From the NCBI GenBank assembly GCA_036320915.1, contig JAXBDG010000007.1, forward strand, positions 1,488,001 to 1,552,000: a DNA stretch of 64,000 bases. Reading direction: 5' to 3'. Each line of letters begins with the position of its first letter. The first letter of the stretch is position 1. The position numbers and the translations under genes were made by a program. The notes under the pieces were generated by a model, which was not told where the DNA came from, ran no database searches, and saw only the letters and a program-made list of their open reading frames with translations. Shown here piece after piece: positions 1 through 11,595 of this stretch. The DNA comes from Linnemannia elongata. Its lineage: Eukaryota > Mortierellomycota > Mortierellomycetes > Mortierellales > Mortierellaceae.

Positions 1-1077
1 CCTTGTCGTTTGCTTTTCTTGGATCAATTGTCCTTCTTGTATTGGATATTTTGTTTTTTTCTTTGTCTGTCTGGGCCCTCCCGCCCTGCCTCTATTTTTC
101 TTTGTGCGTTTCCATATCCACCCCGGCTAGCCCCCATATGTATCGCTACCACAAAGGATGGCGGCTTCTTTGAAAGGGTATGCATGGGGTCTTGTCCAGG
201 GGCAGGACAGGAGAGCTAGGATTACCATCCTTGGACCTGATAATAGAAGATAGCACGGACGCAAAAAAAAATGGCGACTCGGGATAGACATATGTCTGCA
301 TATATATTATGCCATGCCATGCCTTGCTATTCATCTTATCCAAGCAACAGCAGCAGCAACATCACTATCCATAGCAACTACCTCGACTACAGCTGCAACA
401 GAAAACTACCCCAATACTCGCCTTTGTACTGTACTTCACACAGAGACCATCTCACTCCTTCGGCAACTTCCTTCCTGGTCCTTGCTTTCGGTCAAAAGGC
501 AGGAACGAGTCCGTGTGACGAGGCCCATGTCCCCTTCACCCCCCTTCTTTTTTTCGCTCTTTCCACCACACCCTCACTCTTCTCTCCCCTATTCTCGTTT
601 TTCGTGCTTCACACTGGTGTTTACGCTTGGGTCTGTTCGCACGAGGGAGCACAAAGGAATGGGATGGATCATCCATCCCCGCCCTTCCTTCTCGTCCCAT
701 CGTCACAAGAAAAACGAGGACCCACCGACCCTCGAATGAGACTAACATGGCCCCTATCTCCTTCTTCTCTTGCAAAACACACATCCCATATTCACCACCA
801 CTTCTCTTCCTTCCCCTTTTTTTCTTTCTTCCGAACTGACAGAGTCCTCCGTGCCCACCTTACAACCAAGAAGACATCCTGGGTAGGTGGTTTATTCATT
901 TGAACTTTTTGCCCTCCCATGTGTCAATAGCATACCAGCAACCCGAAGGAGAAAAAAAAAATACATGTCCAGTGTTACTTTTCCCGCGGATCGTTCCCAT
1001 CCTAACATTAGAACATCTTGTGTCCTTTTGGTTTTTTGTACAACCCTCCATCCAAAACACTACTATCCCGACCAAAC

Positions 1078-1132
<55 letters not shown>

Positions 1133-1199
1133 ACACACTCACACACTCACACACTCACACACACACAATAACAACAATATAGCACACGCACCAACATCA
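1..1199. other. Upstream region without a convincing gene
   Basis: Open frames here are low-complexity Pro/Ser/Phe translations of CT-rich DNA and have no recognisable domain. The stretch is probably promoter, 5' leader and possibly one or more short 5' exons of the downstream coiled-coil gene. It ends in a 51-nt A tract (1079-1129) and an ACTC/CA repeat (1130-1168). Possible splice acceptors follow at about 1182 and 1200. Confidence 0.5.
1079..1168. repeat. Poly-A tract followed by (ACTC/CA)n microsatellite
   Basis: A run of 51 consecutive A residues (1079-1129) is followed directly by a CTCACA/CA simple repeat. It lies just before the first recognisable exon of the coiled-coil gene. If that exon is preceded by an intron, the tract lies within the intron or the leader. 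It could also be the tail of an old retroposed sequence, but no body or target duplication was found. Confidence 0.9.
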
Positions 1200-3797
1200 G
1201 AAGAAGACGAGCTCTGGGCCGAGCTGGAGCGGATAAAAGACGCAAGGGCCTTGCGAGAAAAGTTTTATGCAGAACACCAGCTGATGCGTGAACAACTCAA
1301 CATGGCCGGCCGTTTTGGCCTTGATCTCCAACAAAGTCTAGAACAGGCACAGCGCGCGGAGCAAGAATCTTATGCCCAGGTAATATCAAGCTGACACACG
1401 ATCGACAACAATTGCGATTCTTTTTTTTTCGTATCTTATTCTCAAGAGTTGAACTTTTTTCTTTCATGATGCCTATTCTTACCTTTTCTTTCTATTATCT
1501 GCCCCGGCTGTTGGTCCGTGTGTTTTTACTGGTATTTACTATATATATATTAATAGCTCCAATCGTTACAGGAAGAAAACTTGATGCTCCAATCAAGAGC
1601 CCACCACTCCCGTGAACTCGCAAGCCATCTCACAGGATCACAGGACGAGGTCATGAATTTGACTAACGAGAAAGATACTCTTCAGCGCGAACTGGACGGC
1701 TGCCGTCGAGAACTGAAGATGTTCCGCAAGGAACTCGACAGTCTTGTCGGACAGATGACCGAGATGGGGACCGAGGTCTTGGACGCCAAGGCCAAAGTCA
1801 GTCATTACTCTCGTCGATTGAACGAGGTCGAGCAGGAACTGGGCGCGACTCAGGAGTTGAACGTCAACCTGCAGGAGCAACTTCATGTCGCCGTTGAGAA
1901 GCAGAAGCAGGCTCAGTCTAGTACTGCCCAGGCTGTCAAGAATATGCAGTCTGAGTTGGGGAAGGTCATCTCGGACAAGACGACCATCCTTTCGACGCTG
2001 GAAGAGTTGGAGAACAGACAGGACAAGTGTGAGGGACGAGTTGTCGAGATGATGACCAACACTCAGGAGTACGCACATCTGTTGGAAGAGGCCCAGACGA
2101 CGATTCAGACCCTCCGTACCGAGTCTGAGATGGAGGGTCGTGGATGGAGCCATCAGATGCCAGCTTCCAAGCGCAGCGTCGGCCAACTCTCGACCCTTGC
2201 GTCCGAGGACCCCGAGCTGCACCAGCCAGAGTTTGACACTCATGAGGAAGAGCAGGAGGAGAGTGTACGCGAGGAGGTTGTGATGTCCCTGGGCGTGGAG
2301 CTCGGATTTGGCAATATAATCAACAACGACGACGAGCACAACATGGTCAGTAGCCCGGTTGAGTTGGAGATACCCACGAAGGTCCTGGTCGACACACCTA
2401 CCCAGTCCACCCCAGCCCCTACCTCATACCCACCCTCGACTGCGGCTTCGACCAAGCAGCCCACGCCTGCAACGTCTCCTCTGCCGCCACCGCCAGCACC
2501 TCAGACGAAGAAGCCCGTCGTTCAACCCCAGCCAGAGCCACAACAGCAACCTCAGCCGCCACTCAGCGTCTCACCCCAACCCTTCCAAAGTCCCAACTCT
2601 TCCGAGTTACAACAACGTCTGGAGGAACACAATATCCTCCAGACTGTCCTATCATCTGGTCAATGTCGTCCACCATGGAACCCTAGCGTCTCGCTTGAAA
2701 ACACCATGCCGACTCCAACGCAGAGCCGATCCCGGAGCACCAGCCGGGCCACTTCTCGAAACAGCTCGAGGTCTGTCAGCCAAGTCAGTCTGCGCCATTC
2801 GCCTTCATCGACGATCCGAAATAACGGCGGCGGCAGCATCAACTCTCGAACCACAGTCATGCCCTCTCCCCAGATGTCGCCTCATTCTATGTCATCCACC
2901 AACATCTCGTCGTTGATGGATGCTGTCTCGACCCATTCAGGAAAACGGAGCACCGTCTCTGCAACATCGACTAATAACAACAACAATAAGTCATCCTCTC
3001 GCCCCAGGAGTCGAACTACAGCTACAACAGTTGAGAAGAACCCTGCTGACAAGAATGCCACCCCGGGACTCAAGTTCTTGGCGACCAAGAACGGTGGCGG
3101 CACCTCAGATTCGTCCAACGTGATCACCAAAACTAAAACCGCCACTCCAAAGCCTTCCGCAACTGCCAAGCCCACCAGGGCAGGAACAGGAGCGGCGGCA
3201 AGTGGTCGCACAAGAGCCACCTCAGCCAGTGTGGCAACAACGACAACGACGACGGGCACCACTAAATCAGGACGCCATCTCAACCCTGTAGCCATTGACG
3301 GCACTGGCAGTGCCACCCAGACTGGTCGTTCATCCCCTGCCTCACCGCGTCAACGCATTCGAGGCAGTGTCAGTAACGGTAGCCTCAACCGCCAAGCAAT
3401 GTCGTCCTCGCCCGTCCCTGCATCTCCCTCGTCCTCGACGGCGACCCACGCAACCCAGGCGACTACCACGTCAACCGCACCCGAGACTCAGTCTGCCTCG
3501 CGCTCGAACGCCTCCTCCCCCAAGGACGTATCCCGCCCCTCTCTCTCATCATCCCCCTCTTTCTCTTCGTCACCTCTGCCCCCCTCTGAGTCCTCAGATG
3601 CGTCCAAGCAATTGAAGGCCATGGCCGAAGAAAGCTCAAATGGTACCGGATCCCGCCGCCCATCCGTCACATCCTTGCCTCTACCCTTACCCGTCCCTGT
3701 AGCTGCCGCCATCCCTTCTTCAGCCTCCTCGTCCAACACTATCGCAGTGACCGAGACTGTGGCCATGCCTGTGACCACTGGAGACCTTGTCGCTTAA
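1200..3797 (+). CDS. Coiled-coil protein with CC1-box-like motif (putative dynein-adaptor type), 5' end incomplete
   Basis: Two exons are visible: 1200-1379 and 1572-3797, joined by a phase-0 GT-AG intron. The first ~220 residues are a strongly predicted coiled coil, rich in E/Q/L/R heptads. Near its start is the motif NMAGRFGLDLQQSLEQ, which resembles the CC1 box (A-A-x-x-G-x-x-L-L) used by BICD, TRAK/HAP1 and Spindly adaptors to bind dynein light intermediate chain. The C-terminal ~500 residues are a low-complexity Ser/Thr/Pro tail with many SP/SR sites, probably disordered and phosphorylated. I cannot place the start codon. The open frame runs back through the poly-A tract, so a short upstream exon is likely; an internal Met lies just before the CC1-like motif. 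The gene converges on the ATPase gene. The dynein-adaptor role is inference from one short motif. Confidence 0.75.
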
Positions 3798-4237
3798 ACC
3801 TTTTAAAAAAAATACCCCCCATCCTTCATTCCTCCCCATCCACAATCAATCTCTTTTTCCTCTACTCTGTACTAGTTTATTTTTTTTTATTTTTTTTTTT
3901 TGTCTTCGTTTTTCCTCTTTGTCTTTTACAAATGTACTAATAGGTGTCTGTGCAAAAAACTATACCCATGGCGCGCTTTTCTCACTCCATATCTTTTTTG
4001 TATCAACAGACCGACCGCGCGCTCGATGAAATAAAAACACACACACACACACATTCCCCCATTCTCTTCACTGTTTGTTAATGTCTGATAGAATATATGT
4101 ATTAAGGCAATTGTGAATTTCAAGAAGAACAGGGAGAAAAAAACTAGAAAGTACGTGTGAGTGTAGGAAGAACAATAGATACAAAGGTAAGAAAGAGATA
4201 GACGCAGGAGAGAGAGAGACAGAGAAAGAGAGCTTTT
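3798..4237. other. Intergenic region between convergent genes
   Basis: This 440-nt stretch holds the 3' ends of two convergent genes. It is T-rich at the left end and A/GA-rich at the right, and has a short (AC)n run near 4038-4053. Nothing coding is seen. Confidence 0.6.
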
Positions 4238-7200
4238 TTACGTGGTGCGCTGGATGGACTTTGTGCGAGAGAAGATGGTCTTGATGGTCGGGACCATATT
4301 CAACCCAATAATCTCATCATTCAACGTTGTTGGCCTCAATTTCCTCAACACCAACTGTCGCACACTGACATAGAACAAGATGAACACTCCAAACACAAAG
4401 GCAATCAACAGGTACACGAACGGGGTATCGTTCGAGGTTCCAAAGACGACTGGTAGACCTGGACAATAGACCACAAAGAAACCCAGGGCACAACCGGCAG
4501 CCCCTCCTATGAAGGACCGAGGGTTAGAGAACATGTACTTTCCGAAGGGGAGCCGGTACTTGGTCTTGCAGGCAAACATGTTGAAGAGTTGCATGATCAT
4601 GATGCTGAGGTAGAAGCTGGATTGGGCTTTTGCGAGGAGGTCTTGGTTCTCCTGGGGGGAGGTTGAAGAGAATTGGTCCTGCTTTTGTAACTCGACTGCC
4701 ATGGCGGGTGTGAGGCCTCCTTCCTTGTAAAGGACGACAAAGAAGACGACCAGGGCGCCGATGGTCTGGATGATTCCGACTTCGAGGTATGCCCAGGAGA
4801 GGAGGCCGGCGTCGACTAGGATCTCGTCCTCATTGTGCTCAAACTTCTCGCGCCAGTAGAGTCGTGTAAACAGGGCCTTGAAGTCGTGGTGGAACCGGGC
4901 CATGAATGAAGGCTTGACTTCTTCTCCAGATTCGGGGTCGATTACAGGCGGGAGGGCACGGGTGGCCAAGCGACGGCGACGCTCGATCGATGCTGGGGTA
5001 ACGGGTTTACGAGGAGGGAGTTTCATCAATCCAGCTTCGGACTCGGGCTTGTCCCAGGCGAACGTCAAGGAGATAATCAACTCGAATCCAAGATCGATAA
5101 CCAGAATCAGCATGGCAGAGATGGGTAAGGGGATCGAAGCAATAACATAGAGCAAGTTAGGGATAACCTCGGGCATCGAGTGGGTAATGGTGTACTGAAT
5201 CGACTTCTTGAGGTTGGTGAAAATCAAACGACCTTCCTCAATTCCACGAATCGTCGAGGCAAAGTTGTCATCCAGCAAAATCATCGCCGCAGCCTCCTTG
5301 GAGACATCCGAACCCGAGATATTCATCGCAATTCCCAGGTCAGCCTTCTTGAGCGCTGGTGAATCGTTGACTCCGTCTCCCGTCACTCCAACAATATGGC
5401 CGAGGGCCTGGGCATGCTTGACAATCTGGAGCTTGTGCTTGGGCGAAGTACGCGCAAAGATAATCTCGGGCTTGGAAAAGATCAGGTCCCAATCACGCTC
5501 CGTCAACGAATCAATTTGCTCGCCATGGATCACCACCGCATCGTACTCGTCATCTCCAACTTCCTCTACCGAACACCCACGGTTCTTGGCGACCAGCTCC
5601 TTGGTATCCGACAGGACAAGGTTGATCTTGCGTCCAATCGCCTCGGCAGTCAAGGGGTGATCACCAGTCACCATCATGACACGGATACCGGCCGACCGAC
5701 ACCGTCCAATAGCCTCACGGACTCCATGCTTGGGAGGGTCCTCGAGTGAGATAAGGCCGACAAAGCACAGGTTGCTGGTAGGGTAGTTCTTCTTCTCCTT
5801 GTCAAAGACATGGCTGTCAGGGTACTGGTCGTCGGGGAGGAGCATTTGGGCGAAGGCAAGGACACGGTGACCCTTGGACGCCATCAGGGCATACATCTCA
5901 TCATAGGCCTTTGCATGCTCGGCCGTGAGAGGAATCGCCGATCCATTGATCAGGATAGTGCTACAGAGACGTAGGATCCGCTCCGGGGCACCCTTTATCA
6001 AAAGCGTGAACCGTCCATGGTCGTGGCTCTTATCGTGGATGGTCATAGCCCACTTGTTCTCCGAGTTGAAGGGGACCTCAAAGACCTTGGGGTACAGGTC
6101 GTGCATGTCGTCAAAGTTACTAATGTTGGCGGCAGCGAAGCGGGTCAGGCCAGACTCGGTCGCGTCACCCAAGACCTGGCGTTCAGGAATAGGAACATCG
6201 GTACGATCAAACTTGGCGCGAGAGCAGAGGGCAGCGATGGCTAGGACCTCGGGGATACCGGGCGAGGTGGCGTCAAAGGGGCTACCAGCATTGGCGGCAC
6301 TGCGGAAGGCCGAGTACATGGTCTCGGAGGACCAGATATTGGTGACCGTCATCTGGTTGCGTGTCAGTGTTCCGGTTTTATCGGTCGCCAGAAGGGTGAT
6401 TGCTCCAAGAGTTTCGACTCCTGTCAGGTCCTTGACTAACACGTTCTGAGCGGCCATGCGTTTGGCGGCGATGGTCAAGAGCATCGTAACAGTGGCGGGA
6501 AGACCTTCGGGGACCCAGGCGACAAAGACTCCGACGGCAAAGTTGAGAGTGTTCGAGATACCCGAGGAGCCCTTGGACCGGTAGACGGCAAAGTATCCGA
6601 TGAGGAAAAAGATAATGGCGGTGGCGATGGCGATGGTGGCAATGATTTTGACAAAGTCGTCAATCTCACGCGAGAGGGGCGACTTTCCTGAATCCTCACC
6701 CGCCGTCAATCCAGCAATCTGACCCAACACTGTGCTGTCTCCAGTCCGAATGACCAGTCCATAACCCTCGCCGTTGACAACAAGAGATCCGTTGAAGGCC
6801 AAGTTAGTCGCCTCGAGCGGGTTCTTGTGTTCGTTGATGGGGTTACGATCCTGAGGGTCTGATTCACCGGTGAGGGAGGAGTTGTCGACTTTCATGTCGG
6901 TACAGGCAAAGATCATCACATCTGCGGGCACCTTGTCTCCCATGCGCGAGAAGACAATATCACCAAGGACCAAATCTGCAGCGGGGATGGCGATGACTTT
7001 ACCATCGCGGACGACGTTACACTTTTGAGGCATCAGGTTCAGGAAAGATTGCAGCACGGCGGCGGACTTTTGGGCCTGGTAGAACTCGATCAATGCGTTG
7101 AGGAAGGCAACAATGATCAGAATAGCGCCGAGGTAGGTCTAGAGTGAACAATAGACGAGAGGGGGGACGGTTAGTTTTTTTGTTGTTACTTTTCATGCCG

Positions 7201-8122
7201 ACTTTCATAATGCAAGATGGAGGAGGCAGCGGCGAGTTTTTTTTTTTTTTTTGCTGCAGGATGACTCTGCCTGCACGGCGGTCTGAGCGCGTCTGCCCAC
7301 TGGTCGGGGTTTGCATTGTCATGTCGCACTTTTCCTCCCTTTCCGTTGCTCCCTTTCATTTTGTACACGAACAATGATTCTTTTTTACTTACGTTGACCT
7401 TGTTATTCTTGGGATCAATAGCAAGAAGGACATAGTTCAGAATACCGGCAAGGATCAACAACAAGTTGAACAACGAAGTCAGGCAATGAAAAAATTTCAT
7501 AAAGGGTGAGATCTGTTTGGGTGGTTTAAGGATGTTGGGTCCGTTTTCGATCAGGCGCGCGGCGGCAACTTCGGAGGAGAGGCCAAAACTGCTGCCTGGC
7601 TTGGCAAGGTCGACGCCGGTGCCGTGTCTGGCGGCAATCTCTTCAATTGGGAAGAGATGTTCCGTCTTTTGTCGGTTTATTCCATTTTTTGTGTTTGTTG
7701 TTTGTGTTCGTGTGTGGTTGAGTCAAAATGATAAAAAGAAGGGAGCATGTTAGTGATGGACCATGATCGATATGCACACCATGAAATCCTCCTGGTCCCA
7801 AGAGTGTATTAGGAGATGGTATCATCACGAATACACACACGCATGTCAATAACAAAAAAAAAAAAAAAAAAAAAAAAAAAGAGTCAGTATGTCTGCTTAC
7901 AATGTCAAGAGTCTTATCCTTGATACCAGCCTTCTTGCCCTTGTCCGCTCCATCTGGTTGGCCGACTGACTTTTCGTTAATAGGAGCAGGCTGTTCTGCG
8001 GCTGAGGTAGAGGATCCTTCGACGGGGATGGTTTTAGTTCTGGTCATCTTGAGAGGCTCGTCAAAGTCGATTTTGGGCGCCTTTTCGATAGTGTCACCGT
8101 TTGGTGGGTTTGGGGACGCCAT
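4238..8122 (-). CDS. P-type ATPase, type IIC (animal Na,K/H,K-ATPase-like alpha subunit)
   Basis: Three exons on the minus strand: 8122-7901, 7665-7393 and 7138-4238, both introns phase 0, giving about 1131 aa. The product should be a plasma-membrane cation pump. All core P-type motifs are present: TGES (actuator, ~255), PEGLP in M4 (~375), the phosphorylation motif DKTGTLT (Asp ~418), KGAPERIL in the nucleotide domain, and TGDGVNDSPALKKAD in the hinge. The sequence round DKTGTLT (LVKDLTGVETLG) and the M5-M6 region (IPLPISAMLILVIDLG) resemble animal Na,K-ATPase more than the fungal PMA (P3A) or ENA (P2D) pumps. In M6 the motif reads DLGFE where animal Na,K-ATPase has DLGTD, so the second acidic ligand is Glu. 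The protein does not end in the Tyr-Tyr of animal Na,K-ATPases. The N-terminal ~75 residues are polar and probably regulatory. Transported ions cannot be decided from sequence, and no beta subunit is seen in the window. Confidence 0.93.
7861..7880. repeat. Poly-A tract inside ATPase intron 1
   Basis: The intron between 7900 and 7666 carries a long A run on the plus strand, i.e. poly-T on the transcript. It lies just downstream of the 5' splice site at 7900. Homopolymer tracts of this kind recur in many introns of the window. Confidence 0.8.
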
Positions 8123-8356
8123 GGCGTGTCGCCTTTGCTCTTGTTGTTGTCGCTGCTGTTGTGGCGGCTAAGACCGTGAGCTTGGTTTTTGAAGATATTG
8201 CTGCTGTATGATGCAAAGGTGGTAAGGGAGGGGAAGCAAAAGAGGGGAAGACAGAAGGAGGAGAGAGTACCAAATTGACGGTGCAGTGGATGAGAGTAGT
8301 GGGAAGAGTAGTCGATATGATAGGGGGATGAGGAAATGAAGAGGATGAGAGAAAAG

Positions 8357-8402
<46 letters not shown>

Positions 8403-8713
8403 AGAAAAATGAAGAGGGAAGAGAGAAAAAAAAATTAGACTGGTCGGTCAGGGTCCGTTGTTTGTGTTCAAAAAGGTAAAAGAGAGGCGAGTGAACAAGG
8501 GTCAGCATGAGGATGTGATTGGCTAGTGCAGACTGGCAACAGCGACAAGGAAAAGAAAGTCGATGTCCCTTATGCAACTTGCTATATGAACAACAACAAC
8601 CAACAACTGAACGAGTGGCCTCACTTCGTTTTCGGTTGTTTTCGCACTCCCTCTCTCTCTCCATCTCTCTCTGTCTCTCTCTCTCTCTCTCCATCTCTCT
8701 CTGTCTCTCTCTG

Positions 8714-8745
<32 letters not shown>

Positions 8746-10770
8746 TGTTGGATGTGGAACTGGAATCGATGAATGAGGCATTTTTTGTCCGTGTGCCCCG
8801 AAATCTTATTTACGTCTCTATCAAAGTTGTTGCTACTGGCCCTCATTCGCCCCTTTGCTCTTTTTCCCACATCTCCCTTCTCTTCCACTCATGCTACTGG
8901 CCCTCTAATCCTGCTCGGCACTCAATCTTGTTTCTGGGCTGAATGTTGAATGGTCTGTCACTTGTCCTGGTTAGACAGCCAGAGGGGAAGAGGGAAGAAC
9001 CAAAGGGCATCCATCATCCATCTCTCCTTCCTTAAAAAAGGAGACAGAAACCAACCACCAAACAACCAGAAACCGACCAACCCCAGTTAACCACCGCAAC
9101 CAAGCATAATACAACGAAAGGAAAAAAAAAGGGGGGTGAGGCGGAGTACTGCACAAGCATAAGAGAGAGATGGGGTCAGCGGGGCGTGAAGAAAAGAAAC
9201 GAAAAAAGTGAAATGCGCGCCATAGAGCAAGGGACTTCGAGAATGCCAAAAAAAAAAAAAAAAAAAAAAAAGGACTAGACAACGAGAGGCTGAGGTGGGA
9301 AAAGATTTCGCTCGAATGTCATCCTATCTACTTGCAGCCGCTTCGTGCTGTTGGTGTATTTCTTTTCCAAAATAAGGACGGTCAGCGAACAATGGGCAGC
9401 GGGAAAACTCTAGCCTAGGCCATCGTTCCTTTTGTCGACTCTTGGTCCGTTGTTCGTTCACACAAGCAATGACATAGAAGGGCAGGAGAAGAACGTATGC
9501 ACAAAGAAGTATCTGTCCCATTGACCACTGTAAACACCACAAACAGATCATGCTTCCTTGCTTTTGTTCGAATATTGACGTCGTTGTACACACAATAACG
9601 ATGTCAAGAACTTCGTACCTTGTTTTTGCGTAACACCTGTGCTCTCTTTCCTGTTCCTACGTTCGATGCTATTCGATAAAGTGTTCGATAGTTGGGAAAA
9701 GATATAGTTCTTGACTGGCGGAGGAAGAAATGAACTGCGTGGGGTGATGAACAGAAGGAAATAAAAAGAGGGTATAGAGCGTTAGAAAGAAAGCAGCCGG
9801 TCTTTATGGAGAGGAGGCAGGTTCAAATGTGCGATTTGCAACTTCGCCTTTCAAGCCCCTATTGTCCCTCGGACCTACCTCGTCGGTGGATGGTGTTAAT
9901 TTTTTTTTAGGGATACTCGAAGGAGGGACTGCGAAGAAGAAGAAGCAGGGCGAGAGAAGGTTCAAGGGGACAGAAGGGAGGAACTGGAGTGAAAAGAAAG
10001 TAGAAAGAAATATAAAGTCGATTTGTTGTGCGCAAAGTGGAAGAAAATGGACTTATTTATGTGTCTAACGATAAAAGACAGGTGCGATTGCCAAGAGAGG
10101 GCAAGCAGAAGAGACCAGGGCCACACGAAAGAAGATGGAAGGGGGCATGGGGATAGAATAGGCTAAACAACAAAGGGCAAGTGTATGCTTAACCTCTTCC
10201 TCTTCCTCCCCTGCTTCTCTCTCTCTCTCACTCTCCTTTGTCGCCTTCTTCCTCCTACTTCCGAGCCACATTACCCTTGGTAAGGGACAAGTGCAAAACA
10301 CAAGGAACTCGAACTCGTTCAGTCGTAAACATCGATCAATTCTTCTGAGGCAAGAAGCGAGAGATAGGATTGAGGGCAGTAGGAGGATGGTTCGCATTGT
10401 TGCTGTTGTCATCATTTCTCAGTGCAACGTCGCACTTCATGGTTCATATTACCCTGTTCCTGTCCGTCGTCCCTCTCAAGACTAGGTTCTTGACTTCAGT
10501 TCGAACCACTCGACTCTTCTTTCATCATCATCGTTCATTCTCAGTCAGGTAGACGACAAAGGTTTCCTGCAGTACGTGCTGCACAAGGTCTCCAGAACAA
10601 AATGAACAACCAACCCAAGAAGCTCAGGCGAACAATGTTGTTGCCTTCGTACACAACCCAATTACCTCCAGATTAAATCTGTACAGCATAGCTACGAGGA
10701 CTGAAGTTGATGTTACCCTTCATGCACCGCCAACCTCATTTGCGTACTGAAAAAAAATCATCTTTTTACC
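8123..10770. other. Long intergenic region with (GA)n and (CT)n tracts
   Basis: No convincing coding sequence is seen in about 2.6 kb. The part next to the ATPase start is pyrimidine-rich on the ATPase transcript strand, as expected for a promoter and leader. Two purine/pyrimidine tracts lie here, (GA)n at about 8350-8398 and (CT)n at about 8650-8745. An A run lies near 9247-9270. Open frames between 9300 and 10500 look like chance translations. Confidence 0.55.
8350..8745. repeat. (GA)n and (CT)n tracts in opposite orientation
   Basis: About 49 nt of near-perfect GA repeat (8350-8398) is followed about 250 nt later by about 95 nt of CT/TCTG repeat (8650-8745). Because one is the complement of the other, the pair forms an imperfect inverted repeat upstream of the ATPase gene. 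Confidence 0.85.
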
Positions 10771-11192
10771 ATGTGGCTCTTCAATATTGAAAATGATGCA
10801 TTGTCCCCCTGGGAGGAACACCAACTAACCCTCATTTTAGTCTCCTTTAACATTATTTTCGCCCTGTCGCTCGTCTTAGCTTGCCTTCAATCTCATTGTT
10901 TTATTCGCTCCTATGCTCAAGAAAAAGATGACATCGTTGTTTTAATTGTTGACCCCCTGTCTTCTTTTTTTTTCTTTCATGTCATTCATTATAGATGTAT
11001 GTGCCTGTGTTCTTGGAGTTTAAGAGAGTAGCGGATCAAATGCAAGATCATGATCCTCGTCTTGTTTCCAGAACACTTCAGGTCCAAGGGTCAAAAGAGG
11101 AGATGGAGGTATCAACAGGGACGGAGACTATCGCGTTAGATGGGTCCTCTTCATCCAAAAAAGAAATAGATGAAGCGAAAGGAACAAGATAG
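10771..11192 (+). CDS. Possible small single-pass membrane protein (hypothetical)
   Basis: Two open stretches, 10771-10935 and 10995-11192, join in frame across a 59-nt GT-AG, phase-0 intron to give about 120 aa. Residues ~18-42 form a hydrophobic helix (LTLILVSFNIIFALSLVLAC) preceded by a short acidic N-terminus. The C-terminal half is polar and charged, with a Ser/Lys-rich end. No family is recognised. The gene model rests only on the intron phase and the membrane segment, so it may be chance. It lies 404 nt upstream of thymidylate synthase. Confidence 0.35.
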
Positions 11193-11595
11193 AAATAGGT
11201 GCATGTCGACCCCTTATTGTAGACAACGATAAGAGGAGAACCGACTTTGTTATACCCATGCAACGTCCTTTGCAGATAGAACAGCGGAAGGGACAAGTGT
11301 TTGAAGGAAGAGAGTATCTCGTAACTCGACACACTGGAGGAAGAAAAGCAGCAGGGGTACAGCGTTCGGGTCTATGTAGGGTTTTAATGTGGTTTGGAGA
11401 CCATCGATGACGACTAGTAATGGTGTACAGGTATATGTGTTCCTATTCCATTGCGACCTGAGGTAGGTGGCGCGTCCATCTTCGCCGTGACCGTTTTTAA
11501 TTTAACTGCTTCAGAAACGATAAACAACCTCAGAGCGCGTCCTTTGGTGCCTGACTCTTCTATCTCTTTACCAACCCTCATCACGACTCCGCAGA
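11193..11595. other. Promoter region of thymidylate synthase
   Basis: No coding feature is seen in this 403-nt stretch. It should hold the thymidylate synthase promoter and 5' leader. No regulatory box can be named with confidence. Confidence 0.4.

Noticed and set aside
271..903. 210-codon open frame on the plus strand
   Set aside because: Ser/Pro/Phe-rich low-complexity translation of CT-rich DNA; no domain, and it overlaps other open frames of the same type.
1079..1129. Retroposon tail
   Set aside because: A51 could be a retroposon tail, but no repeated body or flanking direct repeat was found.
8044..8781. 245-codon minus-strand frame with RERE repeats
   Set aside because: It is the (GA)n/(CT)n tracts read in frame and runs into the real first exon of the ATPase in another frame.
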